64,000 nt of DNA from contig NC_018719.1 of the NCBI RefSeq assembly GCF_000303155.1, positions 2,728,001 to 2,792,000 on the forward strand, read 5' to 3'. The position numbers were made by a program, and so were the translations under genes. Under the pieces are notes generated by a model. That model worked only from the letters and a program-made list of their open reading frames with translations, searched no databases and had not been told where the DNA came from. Source of the stretch: Candidatus Nitrososphaera gargensis Ga9.2 (GTDB lineage: Archaea; Thermoproteota; Nitrososphaeria; Nitrososphaerales; Nitrososphaeraceae). This document shows, piece after piece, positions 17,366 to 26,310 of this stretch; the first letter of the stretch is position 1, and every line of letters starts with the position of its first letter.

Positions 17366-18499
17366 ATGATGGCATTCCAGAGAAAGGCCATCCTCATAAC
17401 GTATCCTGTCGATCAGGCGATAAAAGAGGCAATATCGCTTGCAGACGCGGCTGGCTACGAGATCGTTGACACCGTGACTCAGCGCCAGATCACAAGATCG
17501 AGGTTTGGCATCGGGCGCGGCAAAGCAGAGGAAGTCAAAGAGCTCGTTGAAGAACTCAGGCCGGACGTCATCATATTTGACGAAGTGATCAAGCCTACCC
17601 AGATGTACAACCTAGCCAGCCTTTGCAAGGTGGAAATAGTGGACAGGGAGCGGCTTATTCTGGAGATTTTTGAGCGGCGCGCAAGCACAACCGAGTCACA
17701 GATCCAGATCAAGCTTGCACAGCTGCGCTACGACATGGCAAGGGCAAGGGAAAAGGTCAGGCTTGCAAGGGCGGGCGAGCAGCCCGGTTTCTATGGGCTT
17801 GGCAAGTACGAGGCGGACATCTATTTTCTTGACATCAGGAAGCGGGCGGCAGTTCTGAAGAAAAAGCTGGAAAAGGAGGAGACCAGGCGCCAGCTGCACA
17901 GGAACCAGAGGACAAGGGCGGGCCTGCCAACTGTTTCGCTTGCCGGCTATACGTCTGCAGGCAAGACCACGCTTTTCAACAAGCTCACGGGCGAGGCCAA
18001 GGCCACCGATAAGCAGATCTTTATCACGCTGTCCACGTTTACCCGCGCAATCGACCTGCATGGCGACAAGGTACTGCTCAATGACACGGTTGGCTTTATC
18101 AGCAAGCTGCCCGCGTACATGATCGACGCTTTCAAGTCAACGCTTGACGAGCTCACCTATGCAAGCCTAGTGCTTTTGGTGATAGATATCAGCGAGCCCA
18201 TAGAAGAGGTTGCCAGAAAATACGATAGCTCGCTTGATGTGATAAATGAGTTCAAGGTACCTGCAACAAAGATAATCCATGTCCTCAACAAAGTAGACCT
18301 GACTACTATCGAGGACGCGTTTGACAAGGCCGGACAGCTGGGCATTCTGGACACCAAGCGCGTGATCCCGGTGTCGGCCAAGACCGGCTACAACATCAAC
18401 CAGTTAAAGAATCTGATAAGGACGGTGCTGTTTGAAATGGAGAAGGGAGAGGATGCGGAAGTAAAGGAAGAGCGCGTGGAGAAGGAAGAGCAGGGATGA
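17366..18499 (+). CDS. hflX: HflX-type ribosome-associated GTPase
   Basis: The HflX N-terminal domain carries the glycine-rich GIGRGKAEEVKE and a basic coiled region (KLEKEETRRQLHRNQR). The G domain follows, with P-loop GYTSAGKTT, switch/G3 DTVGF, G4 NKVD and G5 SAKTG. HflX binds the large subunit and splits stalled ribosomes. The 377-aa length and motif order are standard. Two tandem ATGs (17366 and 17369) are possible starts. Its last four bases overlap the aTrm56 start (ATGA). Confidence 0.95.
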   Translation: MMAFQRKAILITYPVDQAIKEAISLADAAGYEIVDTVTQRQITRSRFGIGRGKAEEVKELVEELRPDVIIFDEVIKPTQMYNLASLCKVEIVDRERLILEIFERRASTTESQIQIKLAQLRYDMARAREKVRLARAGEQPGFYGLGKYEADIYFLDIRKRAAVLKKKLEKEETRRQLHRNQRTRAGLPTVSLAGYTSAGKTTLFNKLTGEAKATDKQIFITLSTFTRAIDLHGDKVLLNDTVGFISKLPAYMIDAFKSTLDELTYASLVLLVIDISEPIEEVARKYDSSLDVINEFKVPATKIIHVLNKVDLTTIEDAFDKAGQLGILDTKRVIPVSAKTGYNINQLKNLIRTVLFEMEKGEDAEVKEERVEKEEQG

Positions 18500-19020
18500 A
18501 AGTCTCGGTGCTGAGGATCGGTCATCGGCTTGTCCGCGACGACAGGGTTACGACGCACGCTGCACTCGTCGCAAGGGCGTTTGGCGCAGACAGGATATAC
18601 ATGACAGGTGTCGACCAGTCAGTCAGCGACACAGTTGCAGGCGTCACCAAGAGGTGGGGCGGCAAGTTTGAGGTTCAAGTCATACAGGACTGGAAGGGGC
18701 TTGCAAAGGCGTGGAAAAAGGAGGGCGGCAAGGTGGCTCATCTCACGATGTATGGCATCAACATCGACGAGGCTGCCGAGCGCCTGCGCAAGGAGGAGAG
18801 GATTCTGGTCATAATAGGAGCGGAGAAGGTGCCGCGGGAAGCGTACGAGCTTGCTGACTATAACATCGCTATCGGCAACCAGCCCCATTCTGAAATCGCG
18901 GCGCTTGCGATCTTTCTTGACAGGATGTTCAAGGGCAAGCAGCTGAAGAAAGAGCTCGCCGGCGGCCGGCTGAAGATAGTGCCGGCTGCAAGGGGCAAGC
19001 AGGTCAGGGAGATCAAGTAA
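18496..19020 (+). CDS. tRNA (cytidine-56-2'-O)-methyltransferase, aTrm56
   Basis: The 174-aa SPOUT enzyme starts MKVSVLRIGHRLVRDDRVTT and keeps HVALTARAFGA-like (here THAALVARAFGA), MYG, VIIGAEKVPREAYE and NQPHSEIAALA motifs that form the trefoil-knot SAM site. It methylates C56 in the T loop of archaeal tRNAs. The length is close to the compact form of the family. It is translationally coupled to HflX by an ATGA overlap. Confidence 0.94.
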   Translation: MKVSVLRIGHRLVRDDRVTTHAALVARAFGADRIYMTGVDQSVSDTVAGVTKRWGGKFEVQVIQDWKGLAKAWKKEGGKVAHLTMYGINIDEAAERLRKEERILVIIGAEKVPREAYELADYNIAIGNQPHSEIAALAIFLDRMFKGKQLKKELAGGRLKIVPAARGKQVREIK

Positions 19021-19153
19021 TCTTTTTAATTGCGTTATGCTGCCTGCAAGGCAGTGATGACACTAACCTGCGCCGATCGCCCATTCAGCGAGATGAGGAA
19101 ATGCACCTCGACTGAGACACATTACTAAAATGTGTGTCTTTAGGTGCACATCA

Positions 19154-19614
19154 TCACTTCTTATTTTTACAATACTCTACAAGCCTTCCTGTGAAGTAAG
19201 ACCAGCCAGCCGTGACATCTTTAAAGTGCTTGTCCATTTCTTTGGTAAATCCGGAATGGACAAGAGTGGCCTTTGTCTTATTTTTCCCACCTCTTCAAGG
19301 CTTCAGGTCACTAGAGTAGGCTTGAGGCGTACGCCATCTGGCCTGTATTCTTCATCAGGTATGAAGGTGTAAACGAGCTTTTTATTTGGAATAATCTCTA
19401 GCACTTCGCCGTAAAGATGATTGTCTTTATCCCCCATTTCTTTATGGCGCTCTGCCAGAAATGTAGAGTGCATCTTTCCTCCTACTCGGGGTTCAAAGGT
19501 CCCGGTGTCAGGGAATCATTGCGTAAGCTCTTTTGGATCCGTTAATGCACTAAAGGCTACTATATGGACCGGCGCGTCGATCTCGATTATTTTTCTAAGT
19601 TCCATATCGCTCAT
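19154..19614 (-). pseudogene. Decayed AHSA1/SRPBCC gene downstream of arsR
   Basis: The frame starts with ATG at 19614, overlapping the ArsR stop (ATGA), and encodes an AHSA1-type START-fold protein. Recognisable pieces are IEIDAPVHIVAFSALTDP, FEPRVGGKMHSTF, GEVLEIIPNKKLVYTF and the terminal TAGWSYFTGRLVEY. In-frame TGA codons lie after ELTQ (19516-19518) and after LVT (about 19303-19305), both where the family normally has Trp, and the total length (461 bases) also requires one frameshift, best placed in the A-rich stretch near 19280. ArsR plus AHSA1 is a common operon. The partner here appears dead, or the TGA codons need checking. Confidence 0.75.
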
Positions 19615-19922
19615 TTCCTCTTTTTCCTCTCCTTGTTCTCGACGTATTCTTTGAGGCTCTTTAGCCGATCGTCCCAGAAGAGGTCAAAGAACCGCATCAT
19701 CTCCGACATTGCGTCCCTGTTGACAGAGTAGTACCTGTTCTGGCCTTCCCTGCGCTCGTTGACAAGCCCGGCGTCCCTGAGCACCTTGAGGTGTGTGGAC
19801 AGGGCGGGCAGCGTAAAGTCAAAATGTGTTGCAATCTCGCTTGGTGTCCTTTCTTTGTCCTTCAAAAGCAAAAGTACCTGCCGGCGGTTGTCGTCAGCAA
19901 TGGCTTTCCATGGCGAACCCAT
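19611..19922 (-). CDS. ArsR-family winged-helix repressor
   Basis: The 103-aa protein has the compact ArsR fold: WKAIADDNRRQVLLLL, TPSEIATHFDFTLPALSTHLKV as the recognition region and REGQNRYYSVN as the wing. The metal-binding ELCV-type motif is absent, so it is not an arsenic sensor. This subtype is usually encoded beside an AHSA1 protein, and here the coupled partner gene is broken. The promoter region upstream (19923-19956) is TA-rich (AATTATT). Confidence 0.93.
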   Translation of the reverse strand: MGSPWKAIADDNRRQVLLLLKDKERTPSEIATHFDFTLPALSTHLKVLRDAGLVNERREGQNRYYSVNRDAMSEMMRFFDLFWDDRLKSLKEYVENKERKKRK

Positions 19923-19956
19923 GCTAGCTTTAATAATTAAGCAATTATTTAAGTAT

Positions 19957-20634
19957 TTAAATCTGTTTCATAAGAGCCACTATAGCCTTTGCGGCCTCTG
20001 ATTTGGCAAAGAGCAGCTTTGCCTTGTCCTCTTTCCGCTTTTTCTCCGGGTTTATCTCCAAGATGTTCAGATGGCCGTTTATCAGGAATTCGATATGGAG
20101 CGACTTTCTGGCCATGCTAGCGTTCCTTATCCCGAACCTCTTGCCCACAAGGCTGTCCTCGCTGACCGGGTCAAGCGACGTGAGCCTGACGACCGTGCCC
20201 ACAAATGAATCGAGCAGTGCAAAGAGCGGATCAGGCTTGTCCTCCTTCTTTTCCTTTGGTACCACTCCCCACTTGACCTTGCTCTTTGTGGCCGACGCGA
20301 GGCTGTCGAACCTCTTTACAAAGTCGCCAAACACCGATTCCATCGTGACATCTATCACGTGGTTCTTTGACCTGACAAACTGCGATGTCACCTTCTGGTC
20401 GGTGAACTCCATGCCGTGGTACTTGGCGTAGAGCAGCGGCTGGCCGTATTTCACGACATAGGCGTCGCAGCCCTCTATCTGGGAGACCAAGTGCAGGAAG
20501 TGGTTGGCCGATGTCGGGTTCTTGACCGCCGCATTCATTTTCGAGATTATCATGAGCTTGAGAAGATCCCTGATAAAGTCGTCCGCATAGCGCGGAAACT
20601 CTTCAAAGTCATAGCGCACTTCCTCCACTACCAA
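19957..20634 (-). CDS. Uncharacterised alpha/beta protein, 225 aa
   Basis: The protein begins MVVEEVRYDFEEFPRYADDF and ends in a Lys-rich helix (KAAIVALMKQI-like). It is soluble, with no signal or membrane helix. Residues about 105-185 are rich in Lys and Val (VKWGVVPKEKKEDKPDP). No known domain is recognised. It is the only gene whose upstream region contains the 20712-20862 repeat block, which may therefore regulate it. Confidence 0.7.
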   Translation of the reverse strand: MVVEEVRYDFEEFPRYADDFIRDLLKLMIISKMNAAVKNPTSANHFLHLVSQIEGCDAYVVKYGQPLLYAKYHGMEFTDQKVTSQFVRSKNHVIDVTMESVFGDFVKRFDSLASATKSKVKWGVVPKEKKEDKPDPLFALLDSFVGTVVRLTSLDPVSEDSLVGKRFGIRNASMARKSLHIEFLINGHLNILEINPEKKRKEDKAKLLFAKSEAAKAIVALMKQI

Positions 20635-20711
20635 GGTATAGCATGCTAACCGGGCACGAACATTTAATGATTTACCAAGTCATCCTGTCTGACTGTACCC
20701 TGCGTGCGCGC

Positions 20712-20862
20712 GTTTCCAGCAGAGCGCGTGTGGAGAAAAAATGATACATTGTGTAGCATTTTACGCACAAAAAATGCTACATTTTACGAACTGCGCTTCC
20801 AGTGGAAAAATGGTGCACTGTGACTCATTTCACGCACGAAAATGGTGCAGTTTGCAAAATAT
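20712..20862. repeat. Tandem palindromic repeat block upstream of the 225-aa gene
   Basis: Two imperfect copies of a unit of about 65 bases lie in tandem. Copy 1 contains TGTAGCATTTT at 20752-20762 and its exact inverse AAAATGCTACA at 20771-20781, separated by ACGCACAA. Copy 2 contains CATTTCACGCACGAAAATG at 20826-20844. Both share the core CATTT-Y-ACGCAC-R-AAAATG. The block lies in the 270-base gap between two minus-strand genes and so would sit in the promoter region of the 225-aa gene. It may be a tandem operator, an RNA structure or a repeat family. No protein is known for it. Confidence 0.55.
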
Positions 20863-20904
20863 GTTTATCGTCATATTGATATCTGCCAGATAGCTCAAAA
20901 AACC

Positions 20905-21543
20905 TCACAGGTTCCCGATTATTGATATGGTCAGTCCGGACAGCAAGGGAACTGTCAGATTGTCAGTGACGCGCAGCGGAAGAAGCTCGATCACCATGCC
21001 GATTGTCGCTGCTATTAGCGCCGTTGCGGGAGAGATGAAAATTGCAGCGCCAGCAAACGCGCAGACGAAACCCGCGAGGCTGCCTTCAACGGTCTTGCCG
21101 CAGGTATAGGGGATCTTGTTCTTTCCATACAGCCTGCCGGCTATTGACGCAAAGCCGTCTCCCAGCGTAATGACCGCTATGGTGGCGTAGTTGAAAGGCG
21201 CGGGGAACATCAAAAGGGACGCCAGTATCCCGGCAGCAAAATACAATGGAGCCTTGACAAAGGTGTCCTGCTTTTCTTCTTCTCCTTCTGCCGCATTGCG
21301 CATCGCTGCCTTTGTGACAGCGGTCAACACTGGAAAGCTGCGCCCCTTGAGGCGGAAGTATTCAGAGACAGAATATACCGCGGCGAGGGCTATTATGATC
21401 GCCGCGGCATAGTAAACCCCCGCTACAAGCGATATGAATGGTATGGAGAACCCAAAGATGTGTATCGCCTTTCTGAACAGCTCTTTTCTGATCAAGGCGT
21501 ACCGCCCATTGCTGCCCAAATGCCTGTCATCTACTTTTGACAT
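20905..21543 (-). CDS. CTP-dependent dolichol/phytol-kinase-like membrane protein
   Basis: The 212-aa protein has six or seven hydrophobic helices and the conserved block TLGDGFASIAGRLYGK...CGKTVEGSLAGF at about residues 128-165. This block marks the SEC59/VTE5 polyprenol-kinase and phosphatidate-cytidylyltransferase superfamily. Such enzymes transfer phosphate from CTP to isoprenoid alcohols. An archaeal isoprenoid substrate (geranylgeraniol or dolichol) is likely but unproven. It diverges from the acyl-CoA synthetase gene. Confidence 0.85.
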   Translation of the reverse strand: MSKVDDRHLGSNGRYALIRKELFRKAIHIFGFSIPFISLVAGVYYAAAIIIALAAVYSVSEYFRLKGRSFPVLTAVTKAAMRNAAEGEEEKQDTFVKAPLYFAAGILASLLMFPAPFNYATIAVITLGDGFASIAGRLYGKNKIPYTCGKTVEGSLAGFVCAFAGAAIFISPATALIAATIGMVIELLPLRVTDNLTVPLLSGLTISIIGNL

Positions 21544-21646
21544 GCGACGCTATTTAATCAAGCGGATGAATTGTCCTAATACAAGCTTGATTTTGGGTGG
21601 CGCAATACTGTTTATTGTTTAGTTATAAAGCTGCCTCTTGCCTACA

Positions 21647-21657
21647 TCTTTTAAACC
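21647..21657 (+). promoter_or_regulatory. TATA-like box of the acyl-CoA synthetase gene
   Basis: TCTTTTAAACC lies about 33 bases before the TTG start at 21685. This spacing implies an almost leaderless mRNA and supports TTG over the first downstream ATG (21730). Confidence 0.5.
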
Positions 21658-21684
21658 AAGACATTTCAAACAAGTAATAACACG

Positions 21685-23583
21685 TTGCCTGCCGAGGAAA
21701 AGTATGTGTTCACCCCATTGCCAGAGCTCATGGCTAAAAGCAACATTGCGCGCTTTATGAACAGGCACGGCATTTCGGGCTGGCGCCAGCTGGTAGAGAA
21801 AGCCAACAGCGACATTGGCTGGTACTGGGACGCAGTCAATGAGGATCTCAGCATCGATTGGTTCCAGAGATACGACAAGACGTTTGATTCGTCTGCAGGC
21901 ATTCCTTGGACAAAGTGGTTCGTAAACGGCAAGTGCAACATTGTAGCCAATGCGGTCGACAAGCACGCAAAGAGCCAGCCTGACAAGGTGGCGTACATTT
22001 TTGCAGACGAGCATGGATCTAAAAAGATCACGTATGGCGAGCTTGACGAGCAGGTGAGCAGGCTTGCGGGAGCGCTGGCAGGAGCGGGCATCAAAAAGGG
22101 CGATGTAGTCGCGATCTATATGCCAATGATCCCGGAGGCGTTCTACGCCATCTTTGCCTGCTCCAAGATGGGAGCGGTCCACACTACAATCTTTTCAGGG
22201 TTCTCTGCGCAGGCGCTCCGCTCCAGGCTCATTGATTCAAATGCGAAATTGCTGATAACTGCAGACACTGTCAGTCGGCGGGGCAAAGAAATCCATCTCG
22301 CAGGCCAGTGGCAAAAAGCCGTGCAGGGCACAAAAGTTAGAAGGATAATCACGGTCGGCCGCGACTACCAGGACTTTGTGAAGAGTGCGCCAAGGGCCAA
22401 GACAGAGGTGATGGACGCAGAAGATCCGCTTTTCATCCTCTATACGTCCGGCACCACCGGCGAGCCCAAGGGCACGCTGCAGGTGCACGGCGGCTTTACT
22501 GTGGTCGCGGCGCAGCAGACCGCGTACCTTATTGACATGAAGCCTGACGACGTGCTGTTCTGGTATGCAGACATTGGCTGGATAACGGGTCAGGTCTGGG
22601 TGGTCTATGGCAGCCCGATAATTGGCGGGACCGCGCTTGTCTATGACAACACGCTGGACTACCCCACAGCAGATGCGTGGTGCAGGCTCATCGAAGACCA
22701 CAAGGTAAGCATCTTTGGCGCGGCGCCTACGGCGATCAGGCTGTTTATGAAAAAAAACGTGCAGGCCGGCAACTACGATTTTTCGTCGCTCCGCGTTCTG
22801 GCGGCGACAGGCGAGCCGATAAACGCCGAGGCATGGCAGTGGTACTTTGAAAACGTGGGGAAGAAGCGATGTCCTGTCATAAACCTGTCCGGCGGCACGG
22901 AAATCGGCGGTGCGATACTGAGCGCGCTGCCTGTGATGCCGCTCAAAGAGTGCACGGTCGGGTGCCAGATACCCGGCTTTGATGCAGACGTTTTTGACGA
23001 CTCGGGCAAGAGGGCAAGCGAAGGCTACCTAGTCATCAAAAAGCCGTGGCCCTCCATGACGCGGGGGCTCTTGAACAACCCTGGCAGGTTCATAGACACC
23101 TACTGGTCAAAGTACAAGGACGTCTGGTATCACGGCGACATTGTGCTTGTCGATCCAGACGGGCTGTGGTACATGCGGGGGCGCGCCGACGACGTCATAA
23201 AGGTGGCGGGCCACAGGATCGGGACTGCAGAGGTTGAGGCGGCAGCCGCGTCGCATCCGGCGGTCGCAGAGGCGGTGGCTGTCGGCAGGCCCGACGAGCT
23301 CAAAGGCGAGGCGATAGTGGTGTGCGTCGTGGTAAAGGACGACGGCAGCCATAGCACGAATGGCAACAATAACAACAACTTGAAGCAAGAGATCATCAGG
23401 TGTGTGGAAGGATCGATAGGAAAGTTCGCCCGGCCTGAAGAAGTGAGGATAGTGGCCGAGCTACCAAAGACCAGAACCGGCAAGCTTGTGAGGCGGCTGG
23501 TCAGGGCAAAGGTTGCCGGCGAGAATATCGCCAGCCAAGATTTGTCAACTGTAGAGAACCCGTGGTCGCTAGACGGCATCTAG
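21685..23583 (+). CDS. acs: Acetyl-CoA synthetase-like AMP-forming acyl-CoA ligase
   Basis: The 632-aa protein has the adenylation motifs in order: P-loop LYTSGTTGEPKGT, NLSGGTEIGG, the YHGDIVLVDPDGLWYMRGRADD hinge region and the catalytic lysine in LPKTRTGKLVRR near the C-terminus. Length and N-terminal domain (ending in WYWDAVNEDLSIDWFQRY) match the acetyl/propionyl-CoA synthetase branch. It activates a short-chain acid with ATP and CoA in the cytosol. The exact acid (acetate, propionate or 3-hydroxypropionate) cannot be read from the sequence. An Asn-rich insert (GNNNNN) lies in the C-terminal domain. The mobile island begins five bases after the stop. Confidence 0.9.
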   Translation: MPAEEKYVFTPLPELMAKSNIARFMNRHGISGWRQLVEKANSDIGWYWDAVNEDLSIDWFQRYDKTFDSSAGIPWTKWFVNGKCNIVANAVDKHAKSQPDKVAYIFADEHGSKKITYGELDEQVSRLAGALAGAGIKKGDVVAIYMPMIPEAFYAIFACSKMGAVHTTIFSGFSAQALRSRLIDSNAKLLITADTVSRRGKEIHLAGQWQKAVQGTKVRRIITVGRDYQDFVKSAPRAKTEVMDAEDPLFILYTSGTTGEPKGTLQVHGGFTVVAAQQTAYLIDMKPDDVLFWYADIGWITGQVWVVYGSPIIGGTALVYDNTLDYPTADAWCRLIEDHKVSIFGAAPTAIRLFMKKNVQAGNYDFSSLRVLAATGEPINAEAWQWYFENVGKKRCPVINLSGGTEIGGAILSALPVMPLKECTVGCQIPGFDADVFDDSGKRASEGYLVIKKPWPSMTRGLLNNPGRFIDTYWSKYKDVWYHGDIVLVDPDGLWYMRGRADDVIKVAGHRIGTAEVEAAAASHPAVAEAVAVGRPDELKGEAIVVCVVVKDDGSHSTNGNNNNNLKQEIIRCVEGSIGKFARPEEVRIVAELPKTRTGKLVRRLVRAKVAGENIASQDLSTVENPWSLDGI

Positions 23584-23587
23584 CAGA

Positions 23588-23626
23588 TTCTGTTGCAAAA
23601 GCGACTGATTTCGGGGTGTGTTGCAA
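23588..23626 (+). repeat. IS6-like end, left boundary of island
   Basis: TTCTGTTGC at 23588-23596 and GTGTTGCAA at 23618-23626 are separated by 21 bases. The same pair with the same spacing occurs inverted at 27330-27368. TTCTGTTGC resembles the CTGTTGCAAA termini of IS6/IS26-family elements. It lies four bases after the acyl-CoA ligase stop codon. Confidence 0.65.
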
Positions 23627-23736
23627 ATCGGCTGATGGCGAAAAATGGTGAATATCTCAAAATGAACCCATTTTTTAGTTCTTTGTCAAAGATTTTTGGA
23701 GAAAAGATGCTAAATCGATTTTTCGACGATTGACCC

Positions 23737-25367
23737 TTGAGCAGCGGATTCAATACCAACAAGCTATTCCATGGCGACAATCTCCAGATATTGAGAGATC
23801 GCATACCGGCCGAATCCGTTGACCTGATCTACCTCGATCCACCCTTTAACAGCAAGGCAGATTACAACATCCTATTCAAGGAAACTACAGGCGAACTCTC
23901 AACGGCTCAGATTTCTGGCATTGGGATGAAGCTGCGCGTCAATCCTACGATTACCTGACAGGCAACGAGGTGGATGTCAAGGTTGCTAATCTTGCTGAAG
24001 CAATGTATAGACTCTTGGGCAAGAATGACATGACTGCTTATCATGATGGCAACGAGGCTGATTGAACTCCATTGTGTTCTCAAGCCTACAGGCTCTCTCT
24101 GGCTACACTGTGATCCAAATTCCAGTCACTACCTGAAATTGATGTTAGATGGAATCTTTGAACCTCATAACTTCCGCAATGAGATAATCTGGAGAAGATC
24201 ACATCCAAAGGGTCACGCATTCACCCGCTTTGCAAGCAATCATGACACACTACACTAGTATATGCCAAGGATGTAAAGAGAACCAAATTCAAGATGATAT
24301 ACAAAGACTATGATCCTGAAAAGGTGGCGAAAATCTATTCTCATAAAGACCCTGATGGTCGTTTGTACACTCTTGATAATCTACTGAATCCGAACATCAA
24401 TAGACCTAACCTCACTTATGAGTTCAAGGGAATAAAGAGAGTTTGGCGATAGACAAAAGAGCGAATGATGGAAGAGGATGCAAGAGGGAGAATAGTCGTT
24501 CCAAAAGGTGGAGGAGTACCAAGGCACAAGCATTATCTTGACGAGCAAGAAGGAGTACCAGTAGATGACATATGGGATGATATCGATTACGTGAAAGGCT
24601 CAGAACGACTTGGCTATCCGACACAAAAACTATTGGAGCTAGTTGAGAGAATCATAAACACATCAACGTATAAAGGAGATTGGGTTTTAGATCCGTTTTG
24701 TGGCTGCGGAACCGCAACAACGGCAGCAGAAAAACTTGGAAGGCATTGGATTGGGATAGACATCACATGGCTTGCAATCAATCTAGTCAAGAACCGAATT
24801 AAAGCGATGTTTCCTGATGCAAAGTTTGATCTTGAAGGAGAACCGAAAGATATTGGCGCAGCAAAAGAACTAGCAAAGAATCGATATCAATTCCAGTGAT
24901 GGGCACTATCATTAATTGGAGCTCGACCGGTAGGCGCAAAAGCCGACAATCCTAGAGAAGGTAAGAAAGGTGCGGATGGGAGCATTGATGGATGGCTTAG
25001 AGATGATGAAAAAATAGAAAGCATAGTTGTTCAAGTCAAAAGCGGTCATGTTAGCGTGAAGGACATTAGAGAGCTAACAGCCGTTGTTGCAAAGCAAAGA
25101 GCAGCAATCGGAATATTCATCACACTTTCAGAACCAACAAGCGAAATGATAAAGGAAGTCAAAGCAACTGATCCTTATGTAATGAAAACTTGGAATCATA
25201 AATATCCAAAAATCCAGATACTAACAATTGAACAGTTGCTCAGAGGTATCAGGGCAGACATTCCGCCTACTTCAAGTGCATTCGAACAGGCTCTCATTGC
25301 CAAGAGGCATCAAGCAAGGCGAACTTCTGATTTGATGATATGCAATCATAACACATCAAATAGATAG
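23737..25367 (+). pseudogene. Ruined DNA methyltransferase fused to Mrr-like restriction domain
   Basis: Across several frames the sequence encodes a beta-class N6-adenine or N4-cytosine methyltransferase: LFHGDNLQIL, the catalytic DPPF in IYLDPPFNSKADYN, later RLGYPTQKLLELVERI and the SAM motif DPFCGCGTATTAAEKLGR. After this comes ALSLIGARPVGAK and IVVQVKSGHVSVKDIREL, resembling an Mrr-like endonuclease domain. Lesions include frameshifts near 23910, 24040 and 24250, TAG at 24450 and TGA at 24897 immediately before the Mrr-like part. The start is TTG at 23737. The 3' end abuts the transposase remnant and may be truncated. Confidence 0.85.
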
Positions 25368-26310
25368 CATGGCCGATTCGTTATTTGCTTTGGCTGCAAG
25401 ACGCATAAGTGACTCGACTCTGTTGCCTGATAAATCTAACTTGATACCAGCTTGCTCTGCGGGTGTCTTCTTCAGTACGGAATGCTCGCGGCAGTAGTTG
25501 TAATGAATCCGTATAGCTTCAATTATTTTCTGTGCAGATTCCTTAGAGTGCATATCGCGCATGACCTTTTCCCTATCTCTCATAGTGCCGTTAAGGCGCT
25601 CTAGAGTTCAAACCTTCATTTCTAACTGATATGCTGCGAATATCCTTAACACGCGGATTCTTCAAAGTGAAGTATTCTCTGAAGATTGCTTCATTGTACG
25701 AACCCAAACCATCATGAATTATCGCTTTTGGTAATGGGGCACGCTGCTTCATTTCTACAAAGACTGACCTAGCATCATTGATTGACCTCTTTTGTGTAAT
25801 TCGGGAGCATATCCAGAATCTAGTTGTACTGTCCATCAAGTTCCATAGCCAAGAACAATGATTATCGAATTTGCGGTTGGTGTGATTTTCTTTGTTCTCA
25901 AGCGTCATATTGGCATCGTTCTTTTCGTTTCTGACGTGCAAAAGCATTCATTGACGTGATAAACACCGCTTAATTGGCTAGGAACAAAGCTGTCAACATA
26001 AGGTTGAACCACTTTGTTGAATTTCCTTATCCAGCGGCAAACACTGGCATAATTGATTTCTGTTCCCTCTGATTGCAAATGCTCAGATATCTTGCGAAAT
26101 GACATGCCTTTAAAATAGAGGTCAATGGCTGCGCTGATTACTCTAGCAGACGCTTTCGCATTTTCAAAAGCTGGATTGAATGTAAATCTGTAGTGACAAT
26201 CCTTGCAGATATAACGCTGGATATCTCCTGCTTTCTTGTTGTGCCTAATGCCACTTCTCTCATAATTCTCACTTCCACATCTTTGGCATACTATCTTGCC
26301 GAGCTTCTTT
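25356..26310 (-). pseudogene. Dead DDE transposase (zinc-ribbon, IS6-like)
   Basis: On the minus strand a zinc ribbon (CQRCGSENYERSG, YICKDCHYRFTF) and a helix-turn-helix (AAIDLYFKGMSFRKISEHL) precede a DDE domain, as in archaeal IS6/IS240-type transposases. Two frameshifts, near 25930 and 25587, split the gene. The first catalytic Asp is Asn (VYHVNE instead of VYHVDE); the second is intact in IIHDGLGSY and the Glu region LERLNGTMRDREKV is at the second frameshift. No start codon is in place. The element cannot be active by itself. Terminal repeats directly flanking the gene were not found. Confidence 0.8.

Noticed and set aside
19303-19518. In-frame TGA codons in the AHSA1 gene read as selenocysteine or Trp
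   Set aside because: The same gene also has a frameshift, no SECIS-like structure was seen, and neighbouring Trp codons are TGG, so nonsense decay is simpler.
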